Assembly: GCF_938045465.1 (NCBI RefSeq)
Contig: NZ_CALIBF010000198.1
Coordinates: 1 to 40,313, forward strand
Reading direction: 5' to 3'
Length of the DNA stretch: 40,313 nt
DNA from: an uncultured Campylobacter sp.
Lineage (GTDB): Bacteria; Campylobacterota; Campylobacteria; Campylobacterales; Campylobacteraceae
The position numbers and the translations under genes were made by a program. Every line of letters begins with the position of its first letter. Position 1 is the first letter of the stretch. This document shows positions 7,638 to 15,599 of this stretch, one piece after another. Below the pieces are notes generated by a model that was not told the DNA's origin, ran no database searches, and worked only from the letters and a program-made list of their open reading frames with translations.

Positions 7638-8645
7638 TTGAAGCTTCAAATGTCCTTGATGTCGGTTGCCTGCGTCGTAATCATCCTGGCTGGTCTTAAA
7701 GCCGCGCAGGCTATCGTCGTGCCATTTTTGCTAGCTATTTTCATCACGGTGCTCGTCTCGCCGCTGGTGCTTTATGTCCAAAAGATCCGCGTCGGGCGCG
7801 TTTTTAGCTTCCTCATCATTACCTTTGCCTTCGTGGCGATTATAGTGTTTTTCGGCGCAGTCATCTTCGATGCGATCAAGGAATTTTCAGCGCGCCTACC
7901 CGAGCTGCAAGCAAAATTTGAAGAGGTGCTAGGAGGCGTGAGTGCGAAGCTCTCTCTATTCGGCATAGAGCTTAACGCCGCAAGCCTAGGCATCGATCCG
8001 AGCGAAGCCGCCGCGCAGCTATCTGCACTACTGCGCAAAACAGGCTCGATAGTTTCGACGGGATTTTTCATTTTTATAATGGTTTCATTTATGGTCTTTG
8101 AAAGCTCCGTGATCGACGAAAAAATCCGCTATTTTTCGCAAAGTAGCCGCGCTACGCACACTTTCGTGAAGAAATTTGCCTCCAGCCTCAAAAAATATCT
8201 GCTAATCAAAACTATCGCTTCAGCTTGCACTGGTGCGCTCATCGGACTTGGGCTGTGGACGCTTGGCGTCCCATATGCTGCGCTGTGGGGGATTTTAGCT
8301 TTCGTACTAAATTTCATCCCTACGATAGGCTCGATCGTAGCGGTCTTTCCGACGCTTTTCGTGACGCTAGCTACGATGGATATAAGCTCCAGCATCTGGA
8401 CTATCGCAATCTATTTGGTCGTAAACGTAGCGATCGGAAATATCATCGAGCCGCGATTTTTAGGGCAAGGGCTCGGGCTCTCAACGATTAGCGTGCTTGC
8501 GGGGCTGCTGCTGTGGGGCTTTGTGCTTGGTATCGGCGGGCTATTTTTGGCTGTGCCGCTTACGATGAGCTTGCAAATCGCGCTTGCCTCAAATGACAAA
8601 ACACGCTTCATCGCGACTCTATTAAGCAACAAGGTCGAAAGATAA
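7638..8645 (+). CDS. AI-2E family transporter (PerM/YhhT-like permease)
   Basis: This is an integral membrane protein of the AI-2E transporter family (Pfam AI-2E_transport), about 335 residues and with the usual multiple transmembrane helices. Hydrophobic segments include VACVVIILAGLKAAQAIVVPF and then LLAIFITVLVSPLVLY at the N-terminus. A soluble segment at about residues 75-145 follows, and then the conserved ALWGILAFVLNFIPTIGSI and the C-terminal GLLLWGFVLGIGGLFLAVPL. TTG at 7638 is preferred because AGGAGA (7628-7633) sits a few bases upstream; an ATG at 7617 has no site. Members export varied substrates (AI-2, ions), so the substrate here is unknown. Confidence 0.85.
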   Translation: MKLQMSLMSVACVVIILAGLKAAQAIVVPFLLAIFITVLVSPLVLYVQKIRVGRVFSFLIITFAFVAIIVFFGAVIFDAIKEFSARLPELQAKFEEVLGGVSAKLSLFGIELNAASLGIDPSEAAAQLSALLRKTGSIVSTGFFIFIMVSFMVFESSVIDEKIRYFSQSSRATHTFVKKFASSLKKYLLIKTIASACTGALIGLGLWTLGVPYAALWGILAFVLNFIPTIGSIVAVFPTLFVTLATMDISSSIWTIAIYLVVNVAIGNIIEPRFLGQGLGLSTISVLAGLLLWGFVLGIGGLFLAVPLTMSLQIALASNDKTRFIATLLSNKVER

Positions 8646-8715
8646 AGCGAAATTCCGCGGAATTTTAAAATTCTATAAATTTTAGCTTGAGCGCGCTCAA
8701 GAGTATTTTTGTCTC

Positions 8716-8730
8716 TTTTAGATAAAATCC
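8716..8730 (+). promoter_or_regulatory. Promoter core upstream of the YgbA-like gene
   Basis: TTTTAGATAAAATCC contains a TAAAAT -10 box only about 20 bp before the ATG at 8748, giving a very short leader. It shares the TTTTAGnTAAAATC core with three other genes in this window. Confidence 0.45.
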
Positions 8731-8747
8731 GCCCCAAAGGATTAAAG

Positions 8748-9107
8748 ATGACGAGTGAAAAATTTATTTACGAAGTAAACACGGTGACGAAATTTATCCA
8801 AATTTACTGCGATGGCAAGCATGCGGATGCGCCTAAAAAAGATGGCGCCGTGCTTCATGACTACAAAGACGATAAGGGGCTTGTGCAGACCCACTTTCAT
8901 CTGTGCGCGGACTGCGAACGGATGCTACGTTACGCCTACGCGCGCCTGCGCGCCTGCCCGCATACCGAAAAGCCACGCTGTCACCACTGCCCGCATCCAT
9001 GCTACGAGCGTGAAATGTGGGTAAATATGGCTAAGATGATGAAATATAGCGGCATGAAGCTAGGACTTACAAAGATCAAAAAGCTTTTTTCGTTTAGAAA
9101 AAGCTAA
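8748..9107 (+). CDS. YgbA-like protein (nitrous oxide-stimulated promoter family)
   Basis: The ATG at 8748 follows AAAGGA (8736-8741); an upstream in-frame ATG at 8709 has no site and would precede the promoter. The 119-residue cytoplasmic protein is rich in Cys and His: HLCADCERMLRYAYARLRAC, then PHTEKPRCHHCPHPCYEREM. That is the signature of the YgbA_NO family, linked in E. coli to NsrR-controlled nitrosative stress. The CxxC and CHHCPHPC arrangement suggests metal or iron-sulfur binding, and the C-terminal MRYSGMKL-like segment is also typical. The stress role is taken from the family; nothing upstream shows NO regulation directly. Confidence 0.8.
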   Translation: MTSEKFIYEVNTVTKFIQIYCDGKHADAPKKDGAVLHDYKDDKGLVQTHFHLCADCERMLRYAYARLRACPHTEKPRCHHCPHPCYEREMWVNMAKMMKYSGMKLGLTKIKKLFSFRKS

Positions 9108-9128
9108 TTTGTGCGGGCAATTTAGCTA

Positions 9129-9161
9129 GAGTTTGCGGGTAAAATTTATATCTGCAAACTC
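9129..9161 (+). terminator. Hairpin downstream of the YgbA-like gene
   Basis: GAGTTTGC (9129-9136) pairs with GCAAACTC (9154-9161) across a 17-nt loop, starting about 20 bp after the stop codon. There is no U-run after it, so it is a weak terminator candidate or an mRNA 3'-end stabiliser. The rest of the 255-bp spacer to 9362 is A/T-rich with no gene. Confidence 0.35.
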
Positions 9162-9362
9162 GCTTCATCTCTACACAAAAAAAGTATAAAAAAGCAGCGT
9201 GAGAACAAGCACAAAAAAGATATAAAAATCAATCAAAATGCTAAATCTTAGCGCGTAAAATTCTGCCTTGCAAACGCAAATCCTCCGCAATCCTTGATAA
9301 TAAATAATTAAATTTGAGTTTATAGTTTTAAGTTAGAATTGTGCCCAACCAAAGGAGAAAAT

Positions 9363-10139
9363 ATGAAGGTCATTACCATCGCGGTCGTTAACGGCAGGGT
9401 CGTAAACGAAAAGGAATTAATCGCGTCTATCGCCGATTATGACGATTTTACCGCGGTTGCCGAACAACTCCGCAAAGGGTTGAAATCGAGGTATTTTACA
9501 TCTAGAGAGCATGCGAGGATCTATAAAAAAATCAGTGTCGAGACGGGCTTTAGGCGCGTGCGATTCGACTACAAACCTTATAAAGATAAAATTTCAAACC
9601 TCATCGTCCAAGGCTACACCGTCAAGGCGATCTTAAAAAAGATCGGCGAGGAGGACGAAGCGTTCAAAAACGCCGTTACTGCGCCCGGGCTTACGCACTT
9701 TATCTCCGTGACGTTCAAAGATGAAAAAACAAGACTTCGCGCAACCGCAAAAAAAAGCGAAGATTTCTTATACGCGTATCGCTTCGAGATAAAGAAAATG
9801 CACTTCCAAGGCGTTAGCAATAAGGAAATTTTAAAGCATATGAAGGCTCAATACGAAAAGGATTTCGCTAAAGTAAGCGAGCGCGATCTTGCCGCTTTTA
9901 TCGAGGCAAACGCCGTGCTTGATACCGACCGCAAACTCTCGCTGTATAAAAAGCCGAGCCTTTATGATCCGCATTTTAGCGAGATTATGAAGCTTTACGC
10001 AAGCGGTATGCGCATCTATGACATCTGGAAGACGCTTAAAGCCAAATACCCGGAGTTAGCCAAGCTTCAGGCGCCGAGCCTTTATCAGTTCATCGCAAAT
10101 AACGCCCTTGGCAAAGCCAAATATATGCAAAAAGACTGA
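9363..10139 (+). CDS. Unrecognised protein with three internal helical repeats
   Basis: Start ATG at 9363 follows AAAGGAG (9351-9357). The 258-residue protein is soluble, basic and rich in Lys. I do not recognise the family. It contains three related units of about 45 residues, at roughly 73-118, 141-185 and 204-250. Each has a helix, a turn QG or SG, a helix with I-x-K, and a closing L-x-x-FI: ISNLIVQGYTVKAILKKI, IKKMHFQGVSNKEILKHM, IMKLYASGMRIYDIWKTL. The units look like helix-turn-helix modules, so nucleic-acid binding is plausible, but this is inference. It is monocistronic and lies before mobA. Confidence 0.6.
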   Translation: MKVITIAVVNGRVVNEKELIASIADYDDFTAVAEQLRKGLKSRYFTSREHARIYKKISVETGFRRVRFDYKPYKDKISNLIVQGYTVKAILKKIGEEDEAFKNAVTAPGLTHFISVTFKDEKTRLRATAKKSEDFLYAYRFEIKKMHFQGVSNKEILKHMKAQYEKDFAKVSERDLAAFIEANAVLDTDRKLSLYKKPSLYDPHFSEIMKLYASGMRIYDIWKTLKAKYPELAKLQAPSLYQFIANNALGKAKYMQKD

Positions 10140-10221
10140 TATGTTCGCGCTTTTTGTAAATTTTACTTTCAAATTTAAAATTTCGCCGCGATAAAGATCG
10201 ATGAAAGCCGGTGAAATTTCG

Positions 10222-10767
10222 ATGAAAACCTGTGTCATTCTCTGCGGCGGCAAAAGCTCGCGTTTCGGCAGCGACAAAACGCTGTTTCCATTTCGCGGGC
10301 ATCCCAGCATGACGCACTTTCTTTTCTCGCGCTTAAGCTGCGAGTTTGAGCGGGTTTTCGCCTGCGCCAAAACCTCTAAATTTAACCCGCCGCTTCCTAT
10401 GATCTACGACGAATTTGAGGAATTTTCGCCGATGGGCGCGCTGTATTCGGCGCTGAAGCCATTTAGCGGCGAGCGCATTTTTATCATCCCAGCCGACATG
10501 CCCTTTGTAGAAATTTCCACCATTCGCGCGCTTAGCGAGCAAGAGGGGCAAATTTGCGTGGCGGGCGACGAAGCACACAGACATAGCTTGTGCGGATTTT
10601 TTGACGCAGCTCTCGCGCCGCGCGCGCTTGAGCTCTACCGCGCGAAAGAGCATAAGATCGGCGCGCTCATCGGATCTGCAAATTCCAAAGTGCTAAATTT
10701 CAAAAATAAAGAGCAGTTTTTAAATATAAATTATCAAAACGATTTAAAGGGCGTAGATGAAATTTAA
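10222..10767 (+). CDS. mobA: Molybdenum cofactor guanylyltransferase
   Basis: MobA attaches GMP from GTP to molybdopterin to make Mo-MGD, the cofactor of periplasmic reductases such as nitrate, TMAO and formate enzymes. The N-terminal nucleotide-binding signature is VILCGGKSSRFGSDKTLFPF (LCGGxSxRxGxDK). The metal-binding DMP motif is in IIPADMPF, and a GMP/MPT contact lies in SPMGALYSAL. About 181 residues, normal or slightly short for the family. An in-frame ATG at 10201 exists, but the start at 10222 puts Met directly before the conserved first strand. The 3' end overlaps pldA by 11 bp, so the two are probably co-transcribed. Confidence 0.9.
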   Translation: MKTCVILCGGKSSRFGSDKTLFPFRGHPSMTHFLFSRLSCEFERVFACAKTSKFNPPLPMIYDEFEEFSPMGALYSALKPFSGERIFIIPADMPFVEISTIRALSEQEGQICVAGDEAHRHSLCGFFDAALAPRALELYRAKEHKIGALIGSANSKVLNFKNKEQFLNINYQNDLKGVDEI

Positions 10768-11896
10768 AGCTTTGGCGTTCGCGCTTTGCGCCATAAGCCT
10801 AGCCGCGCAAGATCTCTCCGAGCTATACGCAAAGGCTAGCGAATACGAGACCAAGGGCGATTACAAAAACGCGATGATCTATTACAAAAAGATCGCCGCG
10901 GCAAGTCTGGCGGAAAGGGGCGAAAAGTCGCGCCGAAATTCAGCAAAAAATTCTATCGTGTCCGCACAAACTCCCGCTTCACACGATGATACCGCTGTTT
11001 TAAACTCCGCTGAGTCACAAAATTCTGTCGCACAAAATTCCGCCATGGCGGAATCCAGCGCGCCAAATTCCACTGCGTCAAATTTCGCAGACGCAGGCTC
11101 GGCTGCGTCAGACTCCGCGTCAAATTTAGAATCATCGAATTCCGCCTCGCTCTCGCAGAATTCCGCTGCGTTGGATTCCGCGCCGCAAGGCGAGCAAAAT
11201 GGCCGAAATTTCGGATTTTTAGGGCTTAAATACTACGAGCCGATCTATATGCTTTTCACCCACGATTTCAGCAAAAAGCCCGATCGCAAGGCGGATGAGC
11301 TGCATTTTGAGTTTAGCTTCGAGCGGCCGATTGCCTACGACGCGCTGGGACTTGGAGAGAAAATTTCATTCGCTTACGCGCAAAATTCCTGGTGGCAGAT
11401 CACGCAGGATAGCGCGCCTTTCCGCGAGAGTAACTACCGTCCCGAGCTCTACGTTAGCGCGCCGGTGCCGTTTGCGGACGAGCTAAAGATCGGCGCTCTG
11501 CACGAATCAAACGGCAAAGGCGGCGCAGAATCGCGCTCGTGGAACAAAGCCTACGTCCAAAGCACGTGGAGCGCGGGCGGATTTTCGATCACGCCCAGAG
11601 CCTGGTATGCGTTTTGGCTGGACCGCACGAACGAGGACATCGCGGATTATATGGGCTACGGCGATCTGCACGCATCATACACCTTCGGCAAGCAGCGACT
11701 TAGCGCTCTATGGCGAAACAACATGCATTTTGACGGCAGTAACCGTGGCGCGATCGAGCTAAACTATAGCTTCCCGATCTTTAACAGCGGATTTTACGGC
11801 TATCTGCGCTACTTTAACGGCTATGGCGAGAGCCTCGCGGATTACAAACGCAGCGTCAATAAGATCGGCATCGGGCTTTCGTTCGTAGAATTTTAA
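10757..11896 (+). CDS. pldA: Outer-membrane phospholipase A1, with low-complexity linker
   Basis: OMPLA hydrolyses acyl chains of phospholipids in the outer leaflet of the outer membrane. A signal peptide (residues 1-17) is followed by a TPR-like stretch, YAKASEYETKGDYKNAMIYY, also known from campylobacter PldA. The 12-stranded barrel runs from about residue 155 to the end, FVEF. The catalytic triad is visible: His249 and Ser251 in HESNGKGG and Asn263 in SRSWNKAY. The Ser-Asn spacing of 12 equals that of E. coli PldA. Residues about 56-150 form a Ser/Ala/Asn linker with repeated QNSA and NSA units, encoded by AAATTCCGC-type DNA. The 379-residue total is enlarged by this linker. Confidence 0.9.
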   Translation: MKFKALAFALCAISLAAQDLSELYAKASEYETKGDYKNAMIYYKKIAAASLAERGEKSRRNSAKNSIVSAQTPASHDDTAVLNSAESQNSVAQNSAMAESSAPNSTASNFADAGSAASDSASNLESSNSASLSQNSAALDSAPQGEQNGRNFGFLGLKYYEPIYMLFTHDFSKKPDRKADELHFEFSFERPIAYDALGLGEKISFAYAQNSWWQITQDSAPFRESNYRPELYVSAPVPFADELKIGALHESNGKGGAESRSWNKAYVQSTWSAGGFSITPRAWYAFWLDRTNEDIADYMGYGDLHASYTFGKQRLSALWRNNMHFDGSNRGAIELNYSFPIFNSGFYGYLRYFNGYGESLADYKRSVNKIGIGLSFVEF

Positions 11897-12003
11897 TGCC
11901 ATCTGCACCGAGTTGCGAGCTAAATTTGAACTCACGACTCGTTGTGCGTCTTAAAATCGCACCAAATTTCAACCGCTTTTAAATTTCTTAGAAATTAATA
12001 TTG

Positions 12004-12018
12004 TTTTAGCTAAAATCG
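12004..12018 (+). promoter_or_regulatory. Promoter core upstream of ilvE
   Basis: TTTTAGCTAAAATCG, whose first 12 bases are a perfect palindrome, places a TAAAAT -10 box at 12011-12016, about 35 bp before the ilvE start. The identical 15-mer occurs before coaE at 17767-17781. Confidence 0.5.
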
Positions 12019-12049
12019 CAGATTAAATTTTAAACAAAAGGATCAAGAA

Positions 12050-12976
12050 ATGGCACAAATTCAAGAGGCCGAGCTCATCTGGAAAGACGGCAAGCTAATC
12101 CCATGGGCGGAAGCCACTACTCACGTTTTGACGCACTCTTTGCACTATGGAAACGCCGTATTTGAGGGCGTACGCGCCTATAAAACCGACAAAGGCTACG
12201 CGATTTTCCGCTTGGACGAGCACACTCGCAGGCTTGAAATTTCGGCAAAACTCTGCCTAATCAAGCTTCCGTTTAGCTTAGAGCAGCTTCGTCAGGCCCA
12301 GATCGACGTCGTCGCGAAAAACCGCTTCGATCAGACCGTTTATATCCGCCCGCTAGCGTACTTCGGCTACGGCTCGATGGGCGTTTCGTCCAAGGACTGC
12401 TCTGTAAATGTCGTCGTCGCAGCGTGGCAGTGGGGCGCGTATATGGGCGAAGAGGCGCTACGCAAGGGCATCAAGGCTAAAATTTCATCGTGGATAAAGC
12501 CGGCGCAATTTTCGATGATGGCAAAAGCCAAAGCGAGCGCGAATTATTTCAACTCGCAGATGGCAAATTTCGAAGCGGTCGATGCGGGGTACGATGAGGC
12601 GATACTGCTCGATCCGCAGGGCTTCGTCGCGGAGGGGCCGGGCGAGTGCCTATTTATCGTAAAAGATGGGCTCATCATCACTCCGCCGAACGACACCAGC
12701 TTAGAGAGCATCACTCAAAATTCGGTCATCGAAATCGCGCGCAGCCTGGGCTACGAAGTCCGCAGAGAGCGCATCGCTCGCGATCAGCTCTATGCCGCGG
12801 ACGAGGCGTTTTTTACCGGCACCGCCGCGGAGGTCACGCCGATTAGTAACATCGACGGCAGGATCATCGGCAAGGGCGAGATGGGTGAGATCACGAGCCG
12901 CTTGCAAAAGGCGTATTTCGCGGTAGTCACGGGCAAAGACCCTAAATTTGAGCACTGGCTCACTTACGTTAAATAA
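12050..12976 (+). CDS. ilvE: Branched-chain amino acid aminotransferase
   Basis: IlvE is a cytoplasmic PLP enzyme that transfers the amino group between glutamate and the keto acids of leucine, isoleucine and valine. This fold-type IV protein has 308 residues, a normal length. The PLP lysine is Lys161 in AKASANYFNSQ. Conserved LHYGNAVFEGVRAY (residues 31-44), the DEAILLD-type strand YDEAILLDPQGFVAEGPGE and the C-terminal EAFFTGTAAEVTPI phosphate-binding segment are present. The ribosome binding site AAAGGA precedes the ATG. The gene stands 8 bp before the prohibitin-like gene, so the two form an operon. Confidence 0.95.
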   Translation: MAQIQEAELIWKDGKLIPWAEATTHVLTHSLHYGNAVFEGVRAYKTDKGYAIFRLDEHTRRLEISAKLCLIKLPFSLEQLRQAQIDVVAKNRFDQTVYIRPLAYFGYGSMGVSSKDCSVNVVVAAWQWGAYMGEEALRKGIKAKISSWIKPAQFSMMAKAKASANYFNSQMANFEAVDAGYDEAILLDPQGFVAEGPGECLFIVKDGLIITPPNDTSLESITQNSVIEIARSLGYEVRRERIARDQLYAADEAFFTGTAAEVTPISNIDGRIIGKGEMGEITSRLQKAYFAVVTGKDPKFEHWLTYVK

Positions 12977-12984
12977 GGACGCGC

Positions 12985-14064
12985 ATGCCTGCGGATTTGA
13001 ATGATTATTTTAATAAGAAAAACAGCGACAAAAAAGGCGGGAATTTAAATTTTAAAATTCCTAATTTTGGAGGAATGGGCAAGTTTAGTGGCGTGATTTA
13101 CGCGATAATCGCGATAATCGCGCTACTAGTGATCTCAAAACCCTTCGTCACGATCCAATCCGGCGAGGTGGGGATCAAGTCAAATTTAGGCAAATACGAT
13201 CCGACGCCTCTTGGCGCAGGACTTCACTTTTTCGTGCCGTTCATACAGGACGTATTCGTCGTAGATACTCGCACGCGTATCATCAACTACACCAGCAGCG
13301 AAGATATGAGCGCAGGTATCGCTACTAAAAGCGGTACCGCGGGCGGTATCATCAGCAAAAACTCGCTCTCGGTGCTAGACTCGCGAAATTTACCCGTCAG
13401 CATCGACATTACCGTGCAATACAGGCTCAATGAAGCCACGGCGCCCAACACAATCGCCGAGTGGGGCTTTTTGTGGGAGGATAAGATCATCGATCCGCGC
13501 GTAAAGGACGTCGTGCGTAGCGTCATCGGCAACTATGCCGCTGAGGAACTGCCTACCAAACGCGACGAGATCGCTAAAGCGATCGACGACGGCATCCGCA
13601 AAAATATCGAAGCGCTGGCGAATTCGCCCGTGGATCTGCTAGCCGTGCAGCTTCGCGAGATCATCCTGCCCGCAAAGGTAAAGGAGCAGATCGAGCGCGT
13701 GCAGATCGCCAAGCAGGAGGCCGAGCGCACCAAATACGAGGTCGAGCGCGCAAATCAAGAGGCGCTTAAAAAGGCGGCTCTTGCCAAAGGTAACGCAGAT
13801 GCCGTTAAAATCGAGGCTCAAGGTCGTGCCGATGCCGCTAAGATCGAAGCCGACGCGCAAGCCTACGCTAACAAAGAGGTTGCAAAGAGCTTGGATGCAA
13901 ATCTTTTAAGCCTCAAGCAGATCGAGACGCAGGCTAAATTTAACGAGGCGTTGCGCGAAAACAGCGACGCGAAAATTTTCCTAACGCCGGGCGGCGCGGT
14001 GCCTAATATCTGGGTCGATACGAAAGACAAGGCAAAGCAAAGCGCCATCGAGCGGGAACATTAA
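12985..14064 (+). CDS. Prohibitin/band-7 (SPFH) membrane protein
   Basis: The 359-residue protein has a short basic cytoplasmic N-terminus, one transmembrane helix at about residues 35-51 (SGVIYAIIAIIALLVI) and an SPFH domain at about 55-230. The domain starts VTIQSGEVGIKSNLGKYD. A long coiled coil follows (about 225-320), rich in Glu, Ala and Lys: EQIERVQIAKQEAERTKYEV and the ADAAKIEADAQAYANKE repeat. This is the prohibitin type, which forms large ring-like assemblies in the membrane and modulates FtsH-type proteolysis in other bacteria. It follows ilvE closely. The assignment is secure at family level; the partner protease is not visible here. Confidence 0.9.
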   Translation: MPADLNDYFNKKNSDKKGGNLNFKIPNFGGMGKFSGVIYAIIAIIALLVISKPFVTIQSGEVGIKSNLGKYDPTPLGAGLHFFVPFIQDVFVVDTRTRIINYTSSEDMSAGIATKSGTAGGIISKNSLSVLDSRNLPVSIDITVQYRLNEATAPNTIAEWGFLWEDKIIDPRVKDVVRSVIGNYAAEELPTKRDEIAKAIDDGIRKNIEALANSPVDLLAVQLREIILPAKVKEQIERVQIAKQEAERTKYEVERANQEALKKAALAKGNADAVKIEAQGRADAAKIEADAQAYANKEVAKSLDANLLSLKQIETQAKFNEALRENSDAKIFLTPGGAVPNIWVDTKDKAKQSAIEREH

Positions 14065-14076
14065 AATTTCAGGCGG

Positions 14077-14288
14077 TTATGCGCCCCAATTTCGCGAACT
14101 AAATTTAATAACAAGTTGCTCCGGGCGCATAAGCTTAACTCTCGATTTTGCGAGCTAAACTTAACAGCGAGCGCAAAAGCTCGCAACGAGCAGAACTCGC
14201 GCCCGTTGCGGTTTAAGTCTAGCGGTCGCTTAAAATTTAGCCGCTAGATTTGTCCTTTAAATTTACGAGGCGTGCCGCTTCGTAAATT
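14077..14288 (+). repeat. Cluster of four inverted repeats in the spacer before hisI
   Basis: Four separate perfect inverted repeats follow one another. TTATGCGCCC/GGGCGCATAA is at 14077-14132 (36-nt loop). GCGAGC/GCTCGC is at 14167-14184 (6-nt loop). TCTAGCGG/CCGCTAGA is at 14218-14248. AATTTACGA/TCGTAAATT is at 14260-14288. The whole spacer is 291 bp with no gene. The first may terminate the ilvE-prohibitin transcript; the last ones lie in the probable hisI leader. Confidence 0.6.
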
Positions 14289-14355
14289 CACAACTCAAAT
14301 TCCGCATGCGGCGGCTAAATTTAAGGCGCTCGACTTCGCAAATTAAGGATCAAAG

Positions 14356-15366
14356 ATGAAGGTAGATTGGCAAAAATTAGGCGGGCTGCTCCCAGCGATC
14401 GTGCAGGACGCGGGTGACGGCGCAGTTTTGATGCTCGCGTATATGAACGAAGAGGCGCTAAGCCTGACGCTGCAAACGGGCTACGCGCACTACTTTTCAC
14501 GCAGCAAGGGGCGCATCTGGAAAAAAGGCGAGAGCAGCGGTCACGTTCAGCTCGTAAAATCCGCCTTTTTGGACTGCGACAACGACGCGCTGCTGCTTAA
14601 AGTCGAGCAATGCGGCGGATCCGCCTGCCACACGGGCGCGCGAAGCTGTTTTTTCAAAGAGATTTCGCTGCAAAAAGGCGGTGAAAATGTGGGGAGCTCG
14701 AGCGCTTGCGGCGCGATAAATTGCGCAGAGTACGGCTCTGTAGCCTCTCTCGCGCAGAAAAATTCCGCGAATTCTCGCACAGGGCAAAATTCCGCTTCCT
14801 GCGACGGCTTGCAAAATTTAGCGCCCAAAAATTATACCGATTCCTGCGGTAAGCAAAATTCTGTAATGCAAAGCCCCACTGCGACGAATTCCGCGTTCAC
14901 AAATTCCGCTGCAGAGCGCAGCGAGCAAAATTTATACGCCGCCGCGCAAAATTCCACGCTCGAAAACTCCGCAGAAAAAGGCCCGTACGGCATTTTGGAC
15001 GAAATTTATCACGTCTGCTTGGATCGCAAGCTAAACGGTGAGCCTGCGCTCTCCTACGTCGCCTCGCTCTACGCGAAGGGCGAAAACGCCTATCTCAAAA
15101 AGATCGCCGAGGAGGCGTGCGAGTTCGCACTGGCGTGTAAGGACCTCTCGCGCAGCGGGCTTTACGCAGACGTCGCGCGCGAGGGCTTCGGCGAGCACAG
15201 AGCGGGCGAGCCGCGATACGACGTGATTTATGAGGGGGCGGATCTTTTATTTCACCTTCTGCTCGCACTTGCAGTGCACAATATCCATCCAGATGCCCTG
15301 CTTGACGAGCTAGCGCGCAGGCAAGGACAAAGTGGCATCGAAGAAAAGCGTCGTCGCGAAAAATGA
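14356..15366 (+). CDS. hisI: Bifunctional phosphoribosyl-AMP cyclohydrolase/phosphoribosyl-ATP pyrophosphatase with long linker
   Basis: HisIE carries out steps two and three of histidine synthesis. The HisI domain is residues 1-107, with the metal and catalytic motif DCDNDALLLKVEQCGGSACH plus TGARSCFF. The HisE domain is about 212-336, with EIYHVCLDRK, the EEACEFALACKD helix and IYEGADLLFHLLL. Between them residues 108-208 form a Ser/Ala/Asn-rich linker with QNSA, TNSA and QNST units, encoded by AAAATTCCGC-type DNA. HisE itself has an extra stretch of about 25 residues (264-288) between ACKD and VIYEGADLL. Total 336 residues, well above the roughly 200-250 usual for HisIE. AAGGAT before the ATG is the ribosome binding site. 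Confidence 0.93.
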   Translation: MKVDWQKLGGLLPAIVQDAGDGAVLMLAYMNEEALSLTLQTGYAHYFSRSKGRIWKKGESSGHVQLVKSAFLDCDNDALLLKVEQCGGSACHTGARSCFFKEISLQKGGENVGSSSACGAINCAEYGSVASLAQKNSANSRTGQNSASCDGLQNLAPKNYTDSCGKQNSVMQSPTATNSAFTNSAAERSEQNLYAAAQNSTLENSAEKGPYGILDEIYHVCLDRKLNGEPALSYVASLYAKGENAYLKKIAEEACEFALACKDLSRSGLYADVAREGFGEHRAGEPRYDVIYEGADLLFHLLLALAVHNIHPDALLDELARRQGQSGIEEKRRREK

Positions 15367-15387
15367 TGCGTAAAATTTAATCGTGAA

Positions 15388-15457
15388 GGCGCCGCTCGCC
15401 CGCCTTACGCGGCGAGCAAAATTTAAAAAGCGGCGCCGAAATTCTACGCCGAATTTC
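15388..15457 (+). repeat. Nested inverted repeats after hisI
   Basis: GGCGCCGC (15388-15395) pairs with GCGGCGCC (15430-15437). Inside it GCTCGCC (15394-15400) pairs with GGCGAGC (15411-15417). A third small dyad, GAAATTC/GAATTTC, lies at 15438-15457. The inner hairpin is GC-rich and followed by AAAATTTAAAAA, so on the plus strand it has no U-run. It may mark the 3' end of the hisI mRNA, but a terminator is not proven. Confidence 0.45.
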
Positions 15458-15599
15458 AGCAATGAAAGAATGCTTCAACTGCGCTATTGCCGCAAAATTT
15501 AATCGCGCTGCGCGAGCAAATCCGCGCGTAAATTTCAGCGCCTTGCGTAAATCGTAAAATTTCACTAAAATTTTAAAATCAAATTTTAAAGGATAGCTG

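Noticed and set aside
14140..14200. His leader peptide/attenuator before hisI
   Set aside because: No run of His codons in any short frame behind a ribosome binding site; hairpins alone are not enough.
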